Shown one piece after another: positions 43,094 through 51,786 of a stretch of DNA of 64,000 nucleotides. The translations under genes were made by a program, and so were the position numbers. Source of the stretch: FEN-987 sp964598845 (lineage in GTDB: Archaea > Thermoproteota > Bathyarchaeia > 40CM-2-53-6); contig CAZRDM010000011.1 in assembly GCA_964598845.1 (NCBI GenBank), positions 1 to 64,000 of the forward strand. The letters are read 5' to 3'. The notes below the pieces were generated by a model. That model was given only the letters and a program-made list of their open reading frames with translations. It had not been told where the DNA came from and ran no database searches. Position 1 is the first letter of the stretch; each line of letters starts with the position of its first letter.

Positions 43094-44023
43094 CTACGGG
43101 CGCGCTCGCTCAAGTGCTGCCACGACAAGTAGCGGGAATATCATTGTGGCATCTCCAACGATCGTTACCAGTTTTCTAGGGCTCTTGATCTTCCCCCAAC
43201 TTATCGCTTCTTCTAGAGGAGCACCACTAGAACCTCCACCCTCAGGTCGATCGAGTGTAATCTGAATCGCTGCATCTACTCCGCCTCTGAATGAGTTCGC
43301 GATTAGAAGGTGATGTTTCGGCATCCCTCCTCCGAGAATCACGGCACCGACTTGCTTTGCGTCGTGCGCCATCTCGACAATTCTCGAGAAGTCCTTGAAT
43401 GGGTTAACGAAGAGCGGGTTAAGTTGGCTATATGTCCAAAGATTCAGTCCAAGCATCGAATCAAAGATGCCGGGACAGAAAATCGGTGTACCACGTTTCT
43501 GCGCATTGCGCAGGATTGAAAGTCTGTCCGGAAGCTGTCGTCCGAATTCCCAAAGTAGCTCGTAACTGGCGATATTCAGGCGCTTCGATTCCGGAATCCG
43601 ATTCAGCATTCGATGCGTTGCCTTTTCCAGTTGTTCAATTGCCTTCTGCTTGACGAGAAGGTCAAAGATGCGGGAGAGCCCCTTCCTCCTTAGTTTCATG
43701 TCGTCCAACGTTTCGGATCCAGCAATATGTTTGTGCCCCAATCCTTCGAGCATGTCATGCGTGACATTGGCCCCGGTGGTAACGATCCCATCCACCAACT
43801 TCTCGCTCACGAGTTCTGTGATCAGGGTTCTTAATCCACCCGGAACAATAGGACCAGCTAATGCCATGAAATTCACGTAATCGCGATCAGTGAACATCTC
43901 TCCGAGTATTGCAGCTGCCTTACCGAAACGTCCGGGTCCAAGTACCTTCACCTGCTCCATTCCCTTGGCGAGGTTCGATATCGACATGCCTCTCCTGATC
44001 TTGATATGCGAGACTTCGGGCAA
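43094..44023 (-). CDS. dys: Deoxyhypusine synthase
   Basis: Transfers the aminobutyl group of spermidine to a lysine of aIF5A. It has DGIVTTGANVTHDMLEG, VILGGGMPKHH, GGVDAAIQITLDRPEGGG and the catalytic lysine in EEAISWGKI. The length of 309 residues is typical. Its substrate aIF5A is encoded 42 bases upstream on the same strand, so the modifier and target are likely co-expressed. Confidence 0.95.
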   Translation of the reverse strand: MPEVSHIKIRRGMSISNLAKGMEQVKVLGPGRFGKAAAILGEMFTDRDYVNFMALAGPIVPGGLRTLITELVSEKLVDGIVTTGANVTHDMLEGLGHKHIAGSETLDDMKLRRKGLSRIFDLLVKQKAIEQLEKATHRMLNRIPESKRLNIASYELLWEFGRQLPDRLSILRNAQKRGTPIFCPGIFDSMLGLNLWTYSQLNPLFVNPFKDFSRIVEMAHDAKQVGAVILGGGMPKHHLLIANSFRGGVDAAIQITLDRPEGGGSSGAPLEEAISWGKIKSPRKLVTIVGDATMIFPLLVVAALERARP

Positions 44024-44065
44024 CGGAGAACCCTTCGAAGGAATGGTTATGGGTATGCGAGCGAA

Positions 44066-44461
44066 TTAACCCTTGGTTCTCATAATCTTGTTTTGACCTA
44101 GCATCTGCCAGTACTCTACTTCAACACCAGAGGCAAGTTTCGACTTAAGCTCCTCTTCGTCCGGCATTGGTGTCTCGAAGTTTTCGTACGTCTGCATATC
44201 CATTAACTGAACGTTATTTCCCATAACTGCAATGACCTGAGCGGTTTTCTTCTCGATCATGGGGACTTCGATGCGTGCGTCCACCGGGCTCATGACAGTT
44301 TTCTTTACTCCTGAGGTCACACTTATGGCGACGATTCTGGCTTTGGCTGCCCCGTGTTTTCCAGGCTTGGATTTCTCATACTCGACGATTCTGCAAGCTT
44401 CACCGTCTACTACAATGTACTGGCCAACTTTCAGCGAACCGACATCGACTGGCTTGCTCAG
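44066..44461 (-). CDS. Translation factor aIF5A (hypusine-containing)
   Basis: Promotes peptide bond formation at difficult sequences. The reverse strand reads SKPVDVGSLKVGQYIVVDGE at the N-terminus, and the hypusine loop is KPGKHGAAKAR, with the modified lysine in GKHG. The C-terminal OB domain ends with YWQMLGQNKIMRTKG. There is no ATG, GTG or TTG between the in-frame TAG upstream and codon 48. CTG at 44461 with cgagg just upstream gives the family N-terminus MSKPVDV, 131 residues in all. A start at ATG 44320 would delete the hypusine lysine. It lies beside deoxyhypusine synthase. Confidence 0.93.
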   Translation of the reverse strand: MSKPVDVGSLKVGQYIVVDGEACRIVEYEKSKPGKHGAAKARIVAISVTSGVKKTVMSPVDARIEVPMIEKKTAQVIAVMGNNVQLMDMQTYENFETPMPDEEELKSKLASGVEVEYWQMLGQNKIMRTKG

Positions 44462-44597
44462 GAGTCCTCGCCCACAGGTTTCTAACTGGAAGCTCTAAAC
44501 ACCGCGTGTTCGTCTAAAAAGCTTGCCGCGCCTTCGAAGTCTTCCAGAGCGGTTTTTCGCGGACGCAAATCCTAGCATTTCTGAAACCGAAGTGGAT

Positions 44598-44606
44598 TAC
44601 TTAATT
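44598..44606 (+). promoter_or_regulatory. Probable TATA box of nadK
   Basis: The sequence tacttaatt lies about 45 bases before the TTG start at 44647, and ggaga stands eight bases before that start. Confidence 0.45.
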
Positions 44607-44646
44607 ATGCTATCGCAGAGTACTGTCATCCCTTGGAGAACTGAAG

Positions 44647-45489
44647 TTGCCTCTCAAGATCGGCCTCGTATCGAGACTGGATGACCAACGTGCGCTCGAT
44701 GTTGCCGCCGCGTTGGCTAGGAAACTCAGGAAGAAACGCATCTCGATAATCCCCGAGCTCGAACTGGCAAAGCGAGGTCGACTCGGTGGTGGAAAGGACT
44801 TTTCTGATTTGAGGGCAGACCTCATCGTGAGTATTGGTGGCGACGGCACTGTTCTGAAGACATGCATGAGTATCCCTGAACCGGAGACACCAATCTTGGC
44901 TGTCAACATGGGAAGACGCGGGTACCTTACTGAAGTCGAACCCTCGAAGGCTGAGGCCGCGATAGAGCTCTACATGAAAGGTAAATGTAAACTCGAAAAA
45001 CGTGCTAAGTTGGCGGTCCACCTAGATGGGAATCACGTTGTCGATGCGCTAAACGAACTTGTTGTTTCCTCTGGTAGCCCGTCAAAGATGCTGGATCTAA
45101 AATTGGCAGTTGATTCACAGTCGCTCCTCCAGTTCAGGGGTGACGGCTTGATAACTTCCACGGCTACGGGTTCCACTGCCTACGCTCTATCCGCAGGCGG
45201 CCCCATTGTGGACTCTTCAGTGGACGCATTCGTTATCACCTTCATATGCCCACTCGAATTCCTGAGACCCATCGTAATATCCATGGAACACTCACTTTCC
45301 ATTCAGCTAGCGAATCCCAAACTGAAGGCACTCGTCGTTGCAGATGGACGTCTACAAAGAGAACTCAAAGATGACGTGATATTGGAAGTGCGAAAGGCGA
45401 AGCGTTATGCAGTATTTGTTCGAGTGGGACCCCAACCACCACTAGGAAGCCCAATTCGCCTTCATGACGTGGAGCGACCTGGTTTGTGA
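44647..45489 (+). CDS. nadK: NAD kinase
   Basis: Makes NADP from NAD. The key GGDGT motif is in IVSIGGDGTVLKT, with NMGRRGYLTEV, the NE motif in ALNELVVSSG and DGLITSTATGSTAYALSAGGP. The length of 280 residues is normal. The start is TTG at 44647 with ggaga upstream. The stop overlaps the GTG start of Nob1 (GTGA). Confidence 0.93.
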   Translation: MPLKIGLVSRLDDQRALDVAAALARKLRKKRISIIPELELAKRGRLGGGKDFSDLRADLIVSIGGDGTVLKTCMSIPEPETPILAVNMGRRGYLTEVEPSKAEAAIELYMKGKCKLEKRAKLAVHLDGNHVVDALNELVVSSGSPSKMLDLKLAVDSQSLLQFRGDGLITSTATGSTAYALSAGGPIVDSSVDAFVITFICPLEFLRPIVISMEHSLSIQLANPKLKALVVADGRLQRELKDDVILEVRKAKRYAVFVRVGPQPPLGSPIRLHDVERPGL

Positions 45490-46022
45490 GAGTTCTAGTC
45501 CTAGATACCTCAGCGCTCATAATGGGCCTAGACCCACTCGGACTGGCAATGGAAACTTACTCCGTACCTGAGGTTACGGATGAATTGCAGGGCCAGGCTG
45601 GGCCTTCTATTCGTCTTGCAGCATCAACATCTTCGGGCAAATTGAAGATTCAAAGTCCGGCAGGTTCTTCGCTCAAAGAAGTATCTGAGAAGGCAAGACT
45701 TCTCGGAGACAAAGTGGAACTTTCGAAGGCTGACCTAAGCGTATTGGCACTCGCCTTGGACCTCAGAAGGCAAGGAAAGGAACCAATCATAGTGAGTGAT
45801 GATTATGCCGTCCAAAACGTAGCCGAAGGGATTGGCATTCCCTACCAGCCCCTAGCCACGCTAGGGATACGCCAGATGTTCAGCTGGACCTATTATTGCC
45901 CCGCTTGCTTCAGACGTTACCCTGGCGGAGACTTGCAGGTATGCCTAGTTTGCGGCACAGCATTGAAACGAAAGCCTTTGCGTAAAGAAGTAGCTGCGGG
46001 ACGTTATGCTAGGAAGGACTAA
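45486..46022 (+). CDS. nob1: rRNA maturation endonuclease Nob1
   Basis: A PIN-domain nuclease that trims the 3' end of 16S rRNA. The PIN acids are in VLDTSALIMGLDP, the VTDEL helix, and LSKADLSVLALALDL with VSDDYAVQNVA. The C-terminal zinc ribbon is YYCPACFRRYP with CLVCGTALKR. The length of 178 residues fits. Its GTG start overlaps the nadK stop, and its last bases overlap the convergent glycosylase gene. Confidence 0.93.
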   Translation: MRVLVLDTSALIMGLDPLGLAMETYSVPEVTDELQGQAGPSIRLAASTSSGKLKIQSPAGSSLKEVSEKARLLGDKVELSKADLSVLALALDLRRQGKEPIIVSDDYAVQNVAEGIGIPYQPLATLGIRQMFSWTYYCPACFRRYPGGDLQVCLVCGTALKRKPLRKEVAAGRYARKD

Positions 46023-46996
46023 ACTCGACTCGGCTTGATTTTCCTTGTCGGTTCAGCGGCCCTCCGCCGCGCGTAATCGAATAAGTACAATTGTGCGTAA
46101 CCAGCCCATTCTCCAAACCGGTCGCGTAGGAATCTTCCGGCTTTCAACGGGCTGATTCTTCTTCCCCTAAAATAGAGTTCGGACACGATCCTGCGAATCC
46201 ATACATCTACTGGAGCGGCCTCAAGCTTTCCCGCCCCGTAGAGGAGGAAGCAATCTGCAACCTTCGGTCCTATTCCTGGAAGTTCAAGCAGGATTTCCAT
46301 CGCTTCTTCATACGGGCATTGAACTATTTCATCGAGCTGCAGTTCACCGCGAACAATCAGCCCAGAAACCTCGACCACAGGCCTTGCTCTATAGCCCATC
46401 GATGTGATGGCTTGGAGTTGTTTCGGCGATATTTTCGCTAAGGTATGGGGGTCAGGGAATCGGAAGGCCATGCTTCCGCCTGGAAAGTCGACTCTGCGCC
46501 CGTAGTATTGCATCACGAGCCGTGCTGTACGATTCCAGAGCCTCGCGGAGTTGTTCTGTGAGAGAATAGAGCATATCAAGCTCTCATAGAGGTTCGTGCC
46601 ACGCATTAATCGGAGTCCTCTGAGCTTGGGGAATGTGCCTGAGAGCGGTTCGCCTTCATCAGAATATCGTCGATAGAAAGACTCGATATTATCTCGAAGC
46701 CCGAGAACCTTGCTCAGGTGAGATTTCACTTCCTGTAGTAGGCTCTTGGCGGAAACCGCGCTTACCAAACGCACATTGATGAGGAATCGATCGACGCTTC
46801 CCGCTTGATTCACCGTGTATTCTACTGGAACGCCTGCCAATTCCTCAACGTCCCTGAATGAAGGTCCATTCCTCAGCCATTCTGGCTCAGAGGTCTGTGC
46901 ACTCAGAACGGTCGCGTCCAGGTTCAATGGACCATTGACTTCCATGTAGGAGATATCGAACGAACGCCCGTGCGTAGTGAGGGAGGGTTCCGCCAA
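46019..46996 (-). CDS. OGG1-type DNA glycosylase (HhH-GPD family)
   Basis: Removes oxidised or alkylated bases. The HhH-GPD motif is LLELPGIGPKVADCFLLYG, with the catalytic lysine in GPKVADC and the aspartate in APVDVWIRRIV. The N-terminal 110 residues resemble the OGG-N beta domain, and LICSILSQNNSARLWNRTA is the usual helix. AlkA-type specificity is the alternative; K plus D favours a bifunctional OGG-like enzyme. It overlaps Nob1 by four bases. Confidence 0.88.
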   Translation of the reverse strand: MAEPSLTTHGRSFDISYMEVNGPLNLDATVLSAQTSEPEWLRNGPSFRDVEELAGVPVEYTVNQAGSVDRFLINVRLVSAVSAKSLLQEVKSHLSKVLGLRDNIESFYRRYSDEGEPLSGTFPKLRGLRLMRGTNLYESLICSILSQNNSARLWNRTARLVMQYYGRRVDFPGGSMAFRFPDPHTLAKISPKQLQAITSMGYRARPVVEVSGLIVRGELQLDEIVQCPYEEAMEILLELPGIGPKVADCFLLYGAGKLEAAPVDVWIRRIVSELYFRGRRISPLKAGRFLRDRFGEWAGYAQLYLFDYARRRAAEPTRKIKPSRV

Positions 46997-47059
46997 TCGT
47001 AAGTCCTACTTCATGTTGAAGTTTGGGTGGTTTCTCGTACGGCTGAGTGAGTGTCACCT

Positions 47060-47067
47060 CTTATAAG
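47060..47067 (+). promoter_or_regulatory. Probable TATA box of the GfcR-like gene
   Basis: The sequence cttataag stands about 50 bases before the ATG at 47114. It lies inside the longer open frame starting at 47051, which argues for the later start. Confidence 0.55.
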
Positions 47068-47113
47068 ACATGAGCGAATCATAGCCCCTCTGTTCTGGTG
47101 CGTGTACGACGGA

Positions 47114-47725
47114 ATGGTCTCTTCAGAGCTTGTAAGAAGAGCGCAAGGGCTGAAGTCGAAGGGCCTGTCGACATACGAGATAGCGGACGAATTAAAAGTT
47201 CAACCTGACACAGTTGTCTGGTTACTTCTTCGAGGGAAAGAACGAGTCTCGAAACCTGCCCCCCGGGACGTCTTCGTTGATTGGAGTTCCATTGCGTCCC
47301 ATTCCAAACGCCTGTCCGCTGTGGCCGTAGCGTTAGCCGACTTGGTCCGCGAATCAGTACGTCTAAGCGAATTCGCTGATCCTGATGCTATAGTCGCGAT
47401 TGAAGGAAGTGGTATGGTCTTAGGTCTCGCTGTGGCGAAGGAGTTAGACAAGCCCTTTTCCGCTGTACGCCCTCATCGCGTAGAGCATAAGAAACTACCA
47501 GGATTGGTCAACCCCTCCTTTCACGGCGTTTCGGGAAAGAAGGTGCTCATTGCGGACGCGGTTTTGCGGGCTGGAGAGACTCATAAAGCAGCAATCCAAA
47601 CCCTTCGAGACTCGAAAGCGAAACCATTGGGTGTAATAGTCTTCGTTAACAAGAGCGGGAGAACGAAGATCGACGGTCTTCCTTTGAAGTCGCTTATTCA
47701 ACTACTGCCGCTTTCCGCACCTTAG
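47114..47725 (+). CDS. GfcR-like regulator: HTH plus phosphoribosyltransferase domain
   Basis: The N-terminal helix-turn-helix reads LVRRAQGLKSKGLSTYEIADELKVQPDTVVWLL, and the C-terminal half is a phosphoribosyltransferase fold (DAIVAIEGSGMVLGLAVAKEL, then the PRPP loop-like VLIADAVLRAGETH). In haloarchaea GfcR of this layout controls sugar catabolism; the role here is inferred. The ATG at 47114 follows a TATA box at 47060 and is preferred over 47051. Confidence 0.85.
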   Translation: MVSSELVRRAQGLKSKGLSTYEIADELKVQPDTVVWLLLRGKERVSKPAPRDVFVDWSSIASHSKRLSAVAVALADLVRESVRLSEFADPDAIVAIEGSGMVLGLAVAKELDKPFSAVRPHRVEHKKLPGLVNPSFHGVSGKKVLIADAVLRAGETHKAAIQTLRDSKAKPLGVIVFVNKSGRTKIDGLPLKSLIQLLPLSAP

Positions 47726-47727
47726 CT

Positions 47728-48036
47728 CTATGGTTCCTTCCAGATCCCTTCCGCTTTTCGAAGCTTTTCATTCCAGATTTGTCGTTCCTTCTCTTCGATA
47801 TCCGATGAGATCAGCAAGGCGCGCTTAGGGTCCCTCAAGGGTATGATGAAGTATTCGAGGACATTTCCATCCTGATCTCTCAGCATCAACTTCCGTTTAT
47901 TACTAGCGAGCTTCAATGTTTTCGGGTCTAGATACTTGCACATCACATAGAGACCGCGGGAGTCAAGACTTCGAACTTCCAGTCTTCCCCCCTTTCCCTT
48001 TGTAAGAACAGTATCTGGGAGTTCCAAGCGTTTCAC
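47728..48036 (-). CDS. Hypothetical protein of 102 residues
   Basis: A charged alpha-beta protein with several basic strands (VRSLDSRGLYVMCKYLDPKTLKLASNKRKLML) and a helical C-terminal half (EEKERQIWNEKLRKAEGIW). No cysteine motif or membrane segment is present. I do not recognise a family. It lies 42 bases downstream of the NSUN-type gene on the same strand, so a link to RNA modification is possible. Confidence 0.6.
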   Translation of the reverse strand: MKRLELPDTVLTKGKGGRLEVRSLDSRGLYVMCKYLDPKTLKLASNKRKLMLRDQDGNVLEYFIIPLRDPKRALLISSDIEEKERQIWNEKLRKAEGIWKEP

Positions 48037-48078
48037 CGATCAGATTGCTGCTAGGAACGAGGCGTTAAAGCTTCTTAC

Positions 48079-49269
48079 TCATCGCTGGAATCTTGCTATG
48101 AAGAAGCCGATCTCGTTCACGTGCGGATGGAATCGTTGACAGAGCAGGCCCGAGTTGCCGAATTCCGATAGCCCCTTCGAACCAATGAGAGGCTTCTGTT
48201 CAACCACTTGCAGGCCGCACTCGCGTTCCGCATACTCGACAATCTGCTCACCTTCTTGCTTTGTAAACGTGCAAACACTGTAAACGATAGTTCCTCCATG
48301 CTTGGTCACATTAGAGGCTGCTTTCAAGAACTGCTTTTGGTACTCGGCCAAGTTGTTCACAACTTCTTGGGTTGTGAAATCGTATACTTTTGGCCGGAGG
48401 CCTAGCGCACTGCATGGTGGGTCTATCAGAGTGCGGTCGGCTTTGAGGGAAGGCATGTCTGTGTGCAGATACCTCGTGTCCTGTACTGAAAGAATCACAT
48501 TGGCGCAGCCAAGGTGCACTAACGTTCGTCTGGTCCTGTCGATCTTGTGCTTGTTCCTGTCGAAGCCGAAAATCTTGCCTGAATTCTGCATAAGTTGACT
48601 TAGATGAGATATTTTTCCTCCGGGTGCGCAGTTCATATCCACAATGATTTCGCCAGGTTGAGGATCTAGGATGCGCGACGTGATCATTGCCGGAAGCGAC
48701 TGCGGATAGAGCAGTCCCTCTGAGAACTCTATGAGCTCCCTAATTCTCGGGCCTTCGAATCTGTGATGATCAACCCTAACTGCCAAGCCTTTTCTAAATG
48801 TGAGGACATCATTCGTGCTCATCAGTGCCTTTCCTGTTCCAATAACATCCCCAAGTTCAGATTCGATCGTGAGATCGTCCCCTGGATGAATGGACTCGCA
48901 CCTCAAGATTCCGGGTGCGTAAACATTCGCGCCCTGTAGCACCGCCTCCGCCGTTCGCTTATCGACAACAATCTTCTGATCTGCCGAAGGGATATCGAAT
49001 CGTCCTTTCATCCGTATCCCTAGAGCCTCTGGGATGATTGGATGCTGACCGACTTGGAGGTCTTTCCGTTCAAGGCGTCCCTTCAGCTCTTGCGGTGAGA
49101 TCTTGTACGTGTTGCAGCGAACGTAATATGTACCTACAGGCTTCGTGAGCGCTTCAAGAACCGATTGCGATTCGCCTCCGAAGATTTCCTTGATTATCCT
49201 TAGAACGTCAGAAGAGAATCTTCGGCTGATAGAATCGAACGCGATATGTCCTTCCTTGTGGTGAAACAA
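48079..49269 (-). CDS. RNA cytosine-C5 methyltransferase with PUA domain (NSUN6-like)
   Basis: The catalytic domain has the SAM motif DMNCAPGGKISHLSQLM, VQDTRYLHTD, the first catalytic cysteine in IDPPCSALGLRP and the second in VYSVCTFTKQEGEQIV. A PUA-like domain precedes it at about residues 80-165 (VVDKRTAEAVLQGANVYAPGIL, VIGTGKALMST). The order PUA then Rossmann fold resembles archaeal and human NSUN6, which act on tRNA. The length is 396 residues. Confidence 0.88.
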   Translation of the reverse strand: MFHHKEGHIAFDSISRRFSSDVLRIIKEIFGGESQSVLEALTKPVGTYYVRCNTYKISPQELKGRLERKDLQVGQHPIIPEALGIRMKGRFDIPSADQKIVVDKRTAEAVLQGANVYAPGILRCESIHPGDDLTIESELGDVIGTGKALMSTNDVLTFRKGLAVRVDHHRFEGPRIRELIEFSEGLLYPQSLPAMITSRILDPQPGEIIVDMNCAPGGKISHLSQLMQNSGKIFGFDRNKHKIDRTRRTLVHLGCANVILSVQDTRYLHTDMPSLKADRTLIDPPCSALGLRPKVYDFTTQEVVNNLAEYQKQFLKAASNVTKHGGTIVYSVCTFTKQEGEQIVEYAERECGLQVVEQKPLIGSKGLSEFGNSGLLCQRFHPHVNEIGFFIARFQR

Positions 49270-49390
49270 GTCTTGATGGACTAGGCTAGTACCTTTTCCG
49301 CTTAAGCTTCGCGGTTACATGTCGTCCAATGGGATGGTTTCTATGGTTCCTATGTTAGCTTGTGTCCAAGGTGCGATTGAGAAATTCCAA

Positions 49391-49466
49391 CCCTGGTGCT
49401 GGTGCCAATCTTCTTCTGCCTTCAGCAGAAGGGGAGCGTGCCGTTGAAAGTTGGTACCAGCACCGG
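49391..49466 (-). ncRNA. Structured intergenic element, possible small RNA
   Basis: Inside the 278-base gap between two minus-strand genes, an outer stem of 16 pairs (49393-49408 with 49451-49466, two wobbles) encloses a perfect 7-bp hairpin (cttctgc, five bases, gcagaag at 49413-49431). On the minus strand a TATA-like tttatatc stands at about 49497-49504, some 25-30 bases before the predicted stem. It could be a small RNA with its own promoter, a leader of the NSUN gene, or a mobile-element remnant. It does not match a tRNA or a standard H/ACA or C/D outline. Confidence 0.4.
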
Positions 49467-49547
49467 CCTCTCCAAGCACCTACTCCTTACCCCTCTTGAT
49501 ATAAACAGATTCAATGTTCTTCCCGCCTCAGCCTTGAAATGTCCGAA

Positions 49548-49931
49548 CTAGTTGAAGGTTTCATGGGAATTCCGGACTGTGCGTGCGCCGAGGTCGAATA
49601 TATCCGCGGGAGTTACGAATTGAAGCAATTCGGGTTCGTCGCCACGGAGCAATGCGATCTTAACCTTGTCGCTCTCAAGCATTGCAAAGTGTGAATTGAC
49701 TTTGTGGCCAAGTGATTCGAATTGCTGTTTGAGAAGGTCTTTCTCGGCATCGTTGTTGCCGAAGACTCCGTACATCTTGGCCTTCAGGTCCTTGTACCTT
49801 AGCTCCGCGAAGGGAGCGCAATAGTCGCTCCCATGAAGGACTTGGTCGACCCGAAGCGAGTTCATTTTCGCCACGGCCGCGTCGATTTTCTGTAGGTTAT
49901 CATGCGAATCTGATATGATGCCCAGCAGCAA
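49548..49931 (-). pseudogene. Truncated YfcE/MJ0936-like phosphodiesterase
   Basis: The N-terminus has ISDSHDN, VLHGSDYCAPF and FGNNDAEKD, the first three metal motifs. Where the family has a histidine-rich HGH block this protein has LLRGDEPELL, and it then ends at residue 127 without the GHTH and NPG motifs. Intact relatives are about 160-170 residues. It is probably inactive and decaying, or a regulatory leftover. No continuation is found downstream. Confidence 0.65.
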
Positions 49932-50114
49932 CTGAACTCAACCTCAATGCGATAATATTTCTTAGGTTAATCATGTTTCGAACTCGAATAAGTTAGCTAC
50001 TGTAGTCCTTCTCTTTCAAAGAGTGCGGAGGTCATAGTCGACATTGTATGCTAACAGAAATATACTTGCTCGAGGTGAAAGTTGAGTACCGTTAGCTAGC
50101 AGTAGGTTCGAAGA

Positions 50115-50279
50115 ATGCGAGAGAACACAAAGATAGCAATCATAAACATAGTTGGTCTATCTTCCCTTATCGCTTTCACGGGATTGGTCTACCTCAGAAC
50201 GCAAGAGCCCCTCATCATCGTCGTTGGCGGTTTGATCTCGGTTGTAGCGGTAATTGGGACTACAATGCGCAAGAGCTAA
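50115..50279 (+). CDS. Small two-helix membrane protein
   Basis: A 54-residue frame, MRENTKIAIINIVGLSSLIA followed by a charged turn (LRTQEP) and a second hydrophobic run (LIIVVGGLISVVAVIGTTM), ending MRKS. The two-helix hairpin with a charged loop suggests a real membrane peptide. A TATA-like aatatact is about 55 bases upstream. No family is recognised. It precedes the MFS gene on the same strand by 70 bases. Confidence 0.5.
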   Translation: MRENTKIAIINIVGLSSLIAFTGLVYLRTQEPLIIVVGGLISVVAVIGTTMRKS

Positions 50280-50349
50280 AGTGATAGAACCGACCCGATC
50301 AGGTGGTCGCTTGAGACTCCCCCGATCCGGATGCGGGACGGATTAGCGA

Positions 50350-51720
50350 ATGGGACAGGGGCCGCGCCAACTATGGAGCGAAATTGGGTCCTTTCTATCT
50401 CTAGAAAGAAATGTGCTCGTAATGAGCATAACGGGGCTGTTGATCAACTTCGGTTATCTCACTTTCCAGCCTTTCATTCCCCTTTATCTGCGAACATTGG
50501 AGGCAGACATAACTGAGATCGGAATAGTCTTCGTCGCGATTCAGCTGGCTGCGACGCTCGTTTCAATTCCGGGCGGAATCCTCGCTGACAGACTAGGAAG
50601 GAAGACGATTATTGTTGTAGGCAACGCGGTCGGATATGCTCTCTTCTTCATTCTATTGGGTGCTAAGACTTGGACGATCGCTCTCCTCACACTTTTCGCA
50701 GCAACATTGTTTGCTACTTTGGTGCAGCCGGCTTATTCGTCAACCGTAGCGGAATCGGTAAACAAGGAAGAACGTGGTCGTGCTTTTGGAACTTTTCTTT
50801 TCATGGTCTACTTGGGCTTAGCCTTCGGCGCGGCGGTTGGAGGCTATTTCTCGTACCGTGTGGACATTTTCATTGTTGCAGGCGCGGGAGTAATCGCGGC
50901 CGTTATTCGACTGTTCTTCCTTAGGGAGACTCTTCCACCTAGCGCAAGAGCAAATCGACAGACGGGTCACAGAAGTTTCTTTACCGGAAATCTAACGCGA
51001 AACGTCTGGCTTCTGTTGTTCGCGCTCTTGGTGTTCAATTTCTCTTCGGGCTTGGGTCAGCCATTATACGCCATATTCTCCACGGATATCCTTCAGCTCA
51101 GTAAATCCGAACTCGGCATAATGGTTGGTGTGGGGTATCTAGCCTCGATGTTGGGTGCATTCTTTGCGGGGCGAGTTTCGGAGAGGCTTGGAATCGCGAA
51201 CACGATGAGTATTGCTGTGATATTGGCAAGTCTCTTTCTTGTTCCTTGGTTGTACGCGCCTAGCGCATTACTCGCTATCGGGATCTTCTCAATGTCAGGG
51301 TTCTTCGCTCAATTTTTCTTCGTCGGCAATCAGGCACTCATGGCCAACATTACACGTCCTGAGGAAAGAGGTTCCATCATCGGTTTCATAACGACCGTCG
51401 CCGGATTCGGCAGCATTGCTGCGCCATATGTCGGAAGTCAGATATGGATTGCCATGGACCCTAGAACCCCGTTCCTCTTGTCCGCCTTGTTGGCTGTGGG
51501 CGTTGTGGCGCCACTTGCTCTGATACATGAACCGACTGCGGAAACAAGTTGTCCCCACTGCGGACGTGGGCTTCCTGTGGAAGCTAGGTTCTGCGACATG
51601 TGCGGCAGACCTATACACTTCAAGAATTGTTGGGGATGCGGTAGAGAGTTGGAGGAGTCTGCACGCTTCTGTGATGAATGTGGCCGAGATCAGCCGGTTC
51701 TAGTGGTTCCGGCAAAGTAG
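50350..51720 (+). CDS. Major facilitator transporter with double zinc-ribbon tail
   Basis: Twelve predicted membrane helices with the MFS signature GILADRLGRKTIIVVGN between helices 2 and 3 and a related GRVSERLG between 8 and 9. It is probably an exporter of the drug or sugar type. After residue about 395 come two zinc ribbons on the cytoplasmic side: CPHCGRG with CDMCGRP, and CWGCGRE with CDECGRD. The fusion is unusual for a transporter, and its role, perhaps docking or metal sensing, is unknown. The length is 456 residues. Confidence 0.85.
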   Translation: MGQGPRQLWSEIGSFLSLERNVLVMSITGLLINFGYLTFQPFIPLYLRTLEADITEIGIVFVAIQLAATLVSIPGGILADRLGRKTIIVVGNAVGYALFFILLGAKTWTIALLTLFAATLFATLVQPAYSSTVAESVNKEERGRAFGTFLFMVYLGLAFGAAVGGYFSYRVDIFIVAGAGVIAAVIRLFFLRETLPPSARANRQTGHRSFFTGNLTRNVWLLLFALLVFNFSSGLGQPLYAIFSTDILQLSKSELGIMVGVGYLASMLGAFFAGRVSERLGIANTMSIAVILASLFLVPWLYAPSALLAIGIFSMSGFFAQFFFVGNQALMANITRPEERGSIIGFITTVAGFGSIAAPYVGSQIWIAMDPRTPFLLSALLAVGVVAPLALIHEPTAETSCPHCGRGLPVEARFCDMCGRPIHFKNCWGCGRELEESARFCDECGRDQPVLVVPAK

Positions 51721-51786
51721 GATTTTGGCAAGGCATTCTTATCACCGTATGGTTTGCCCTCAAAAGTATTCGACTTTGGATGAGCA

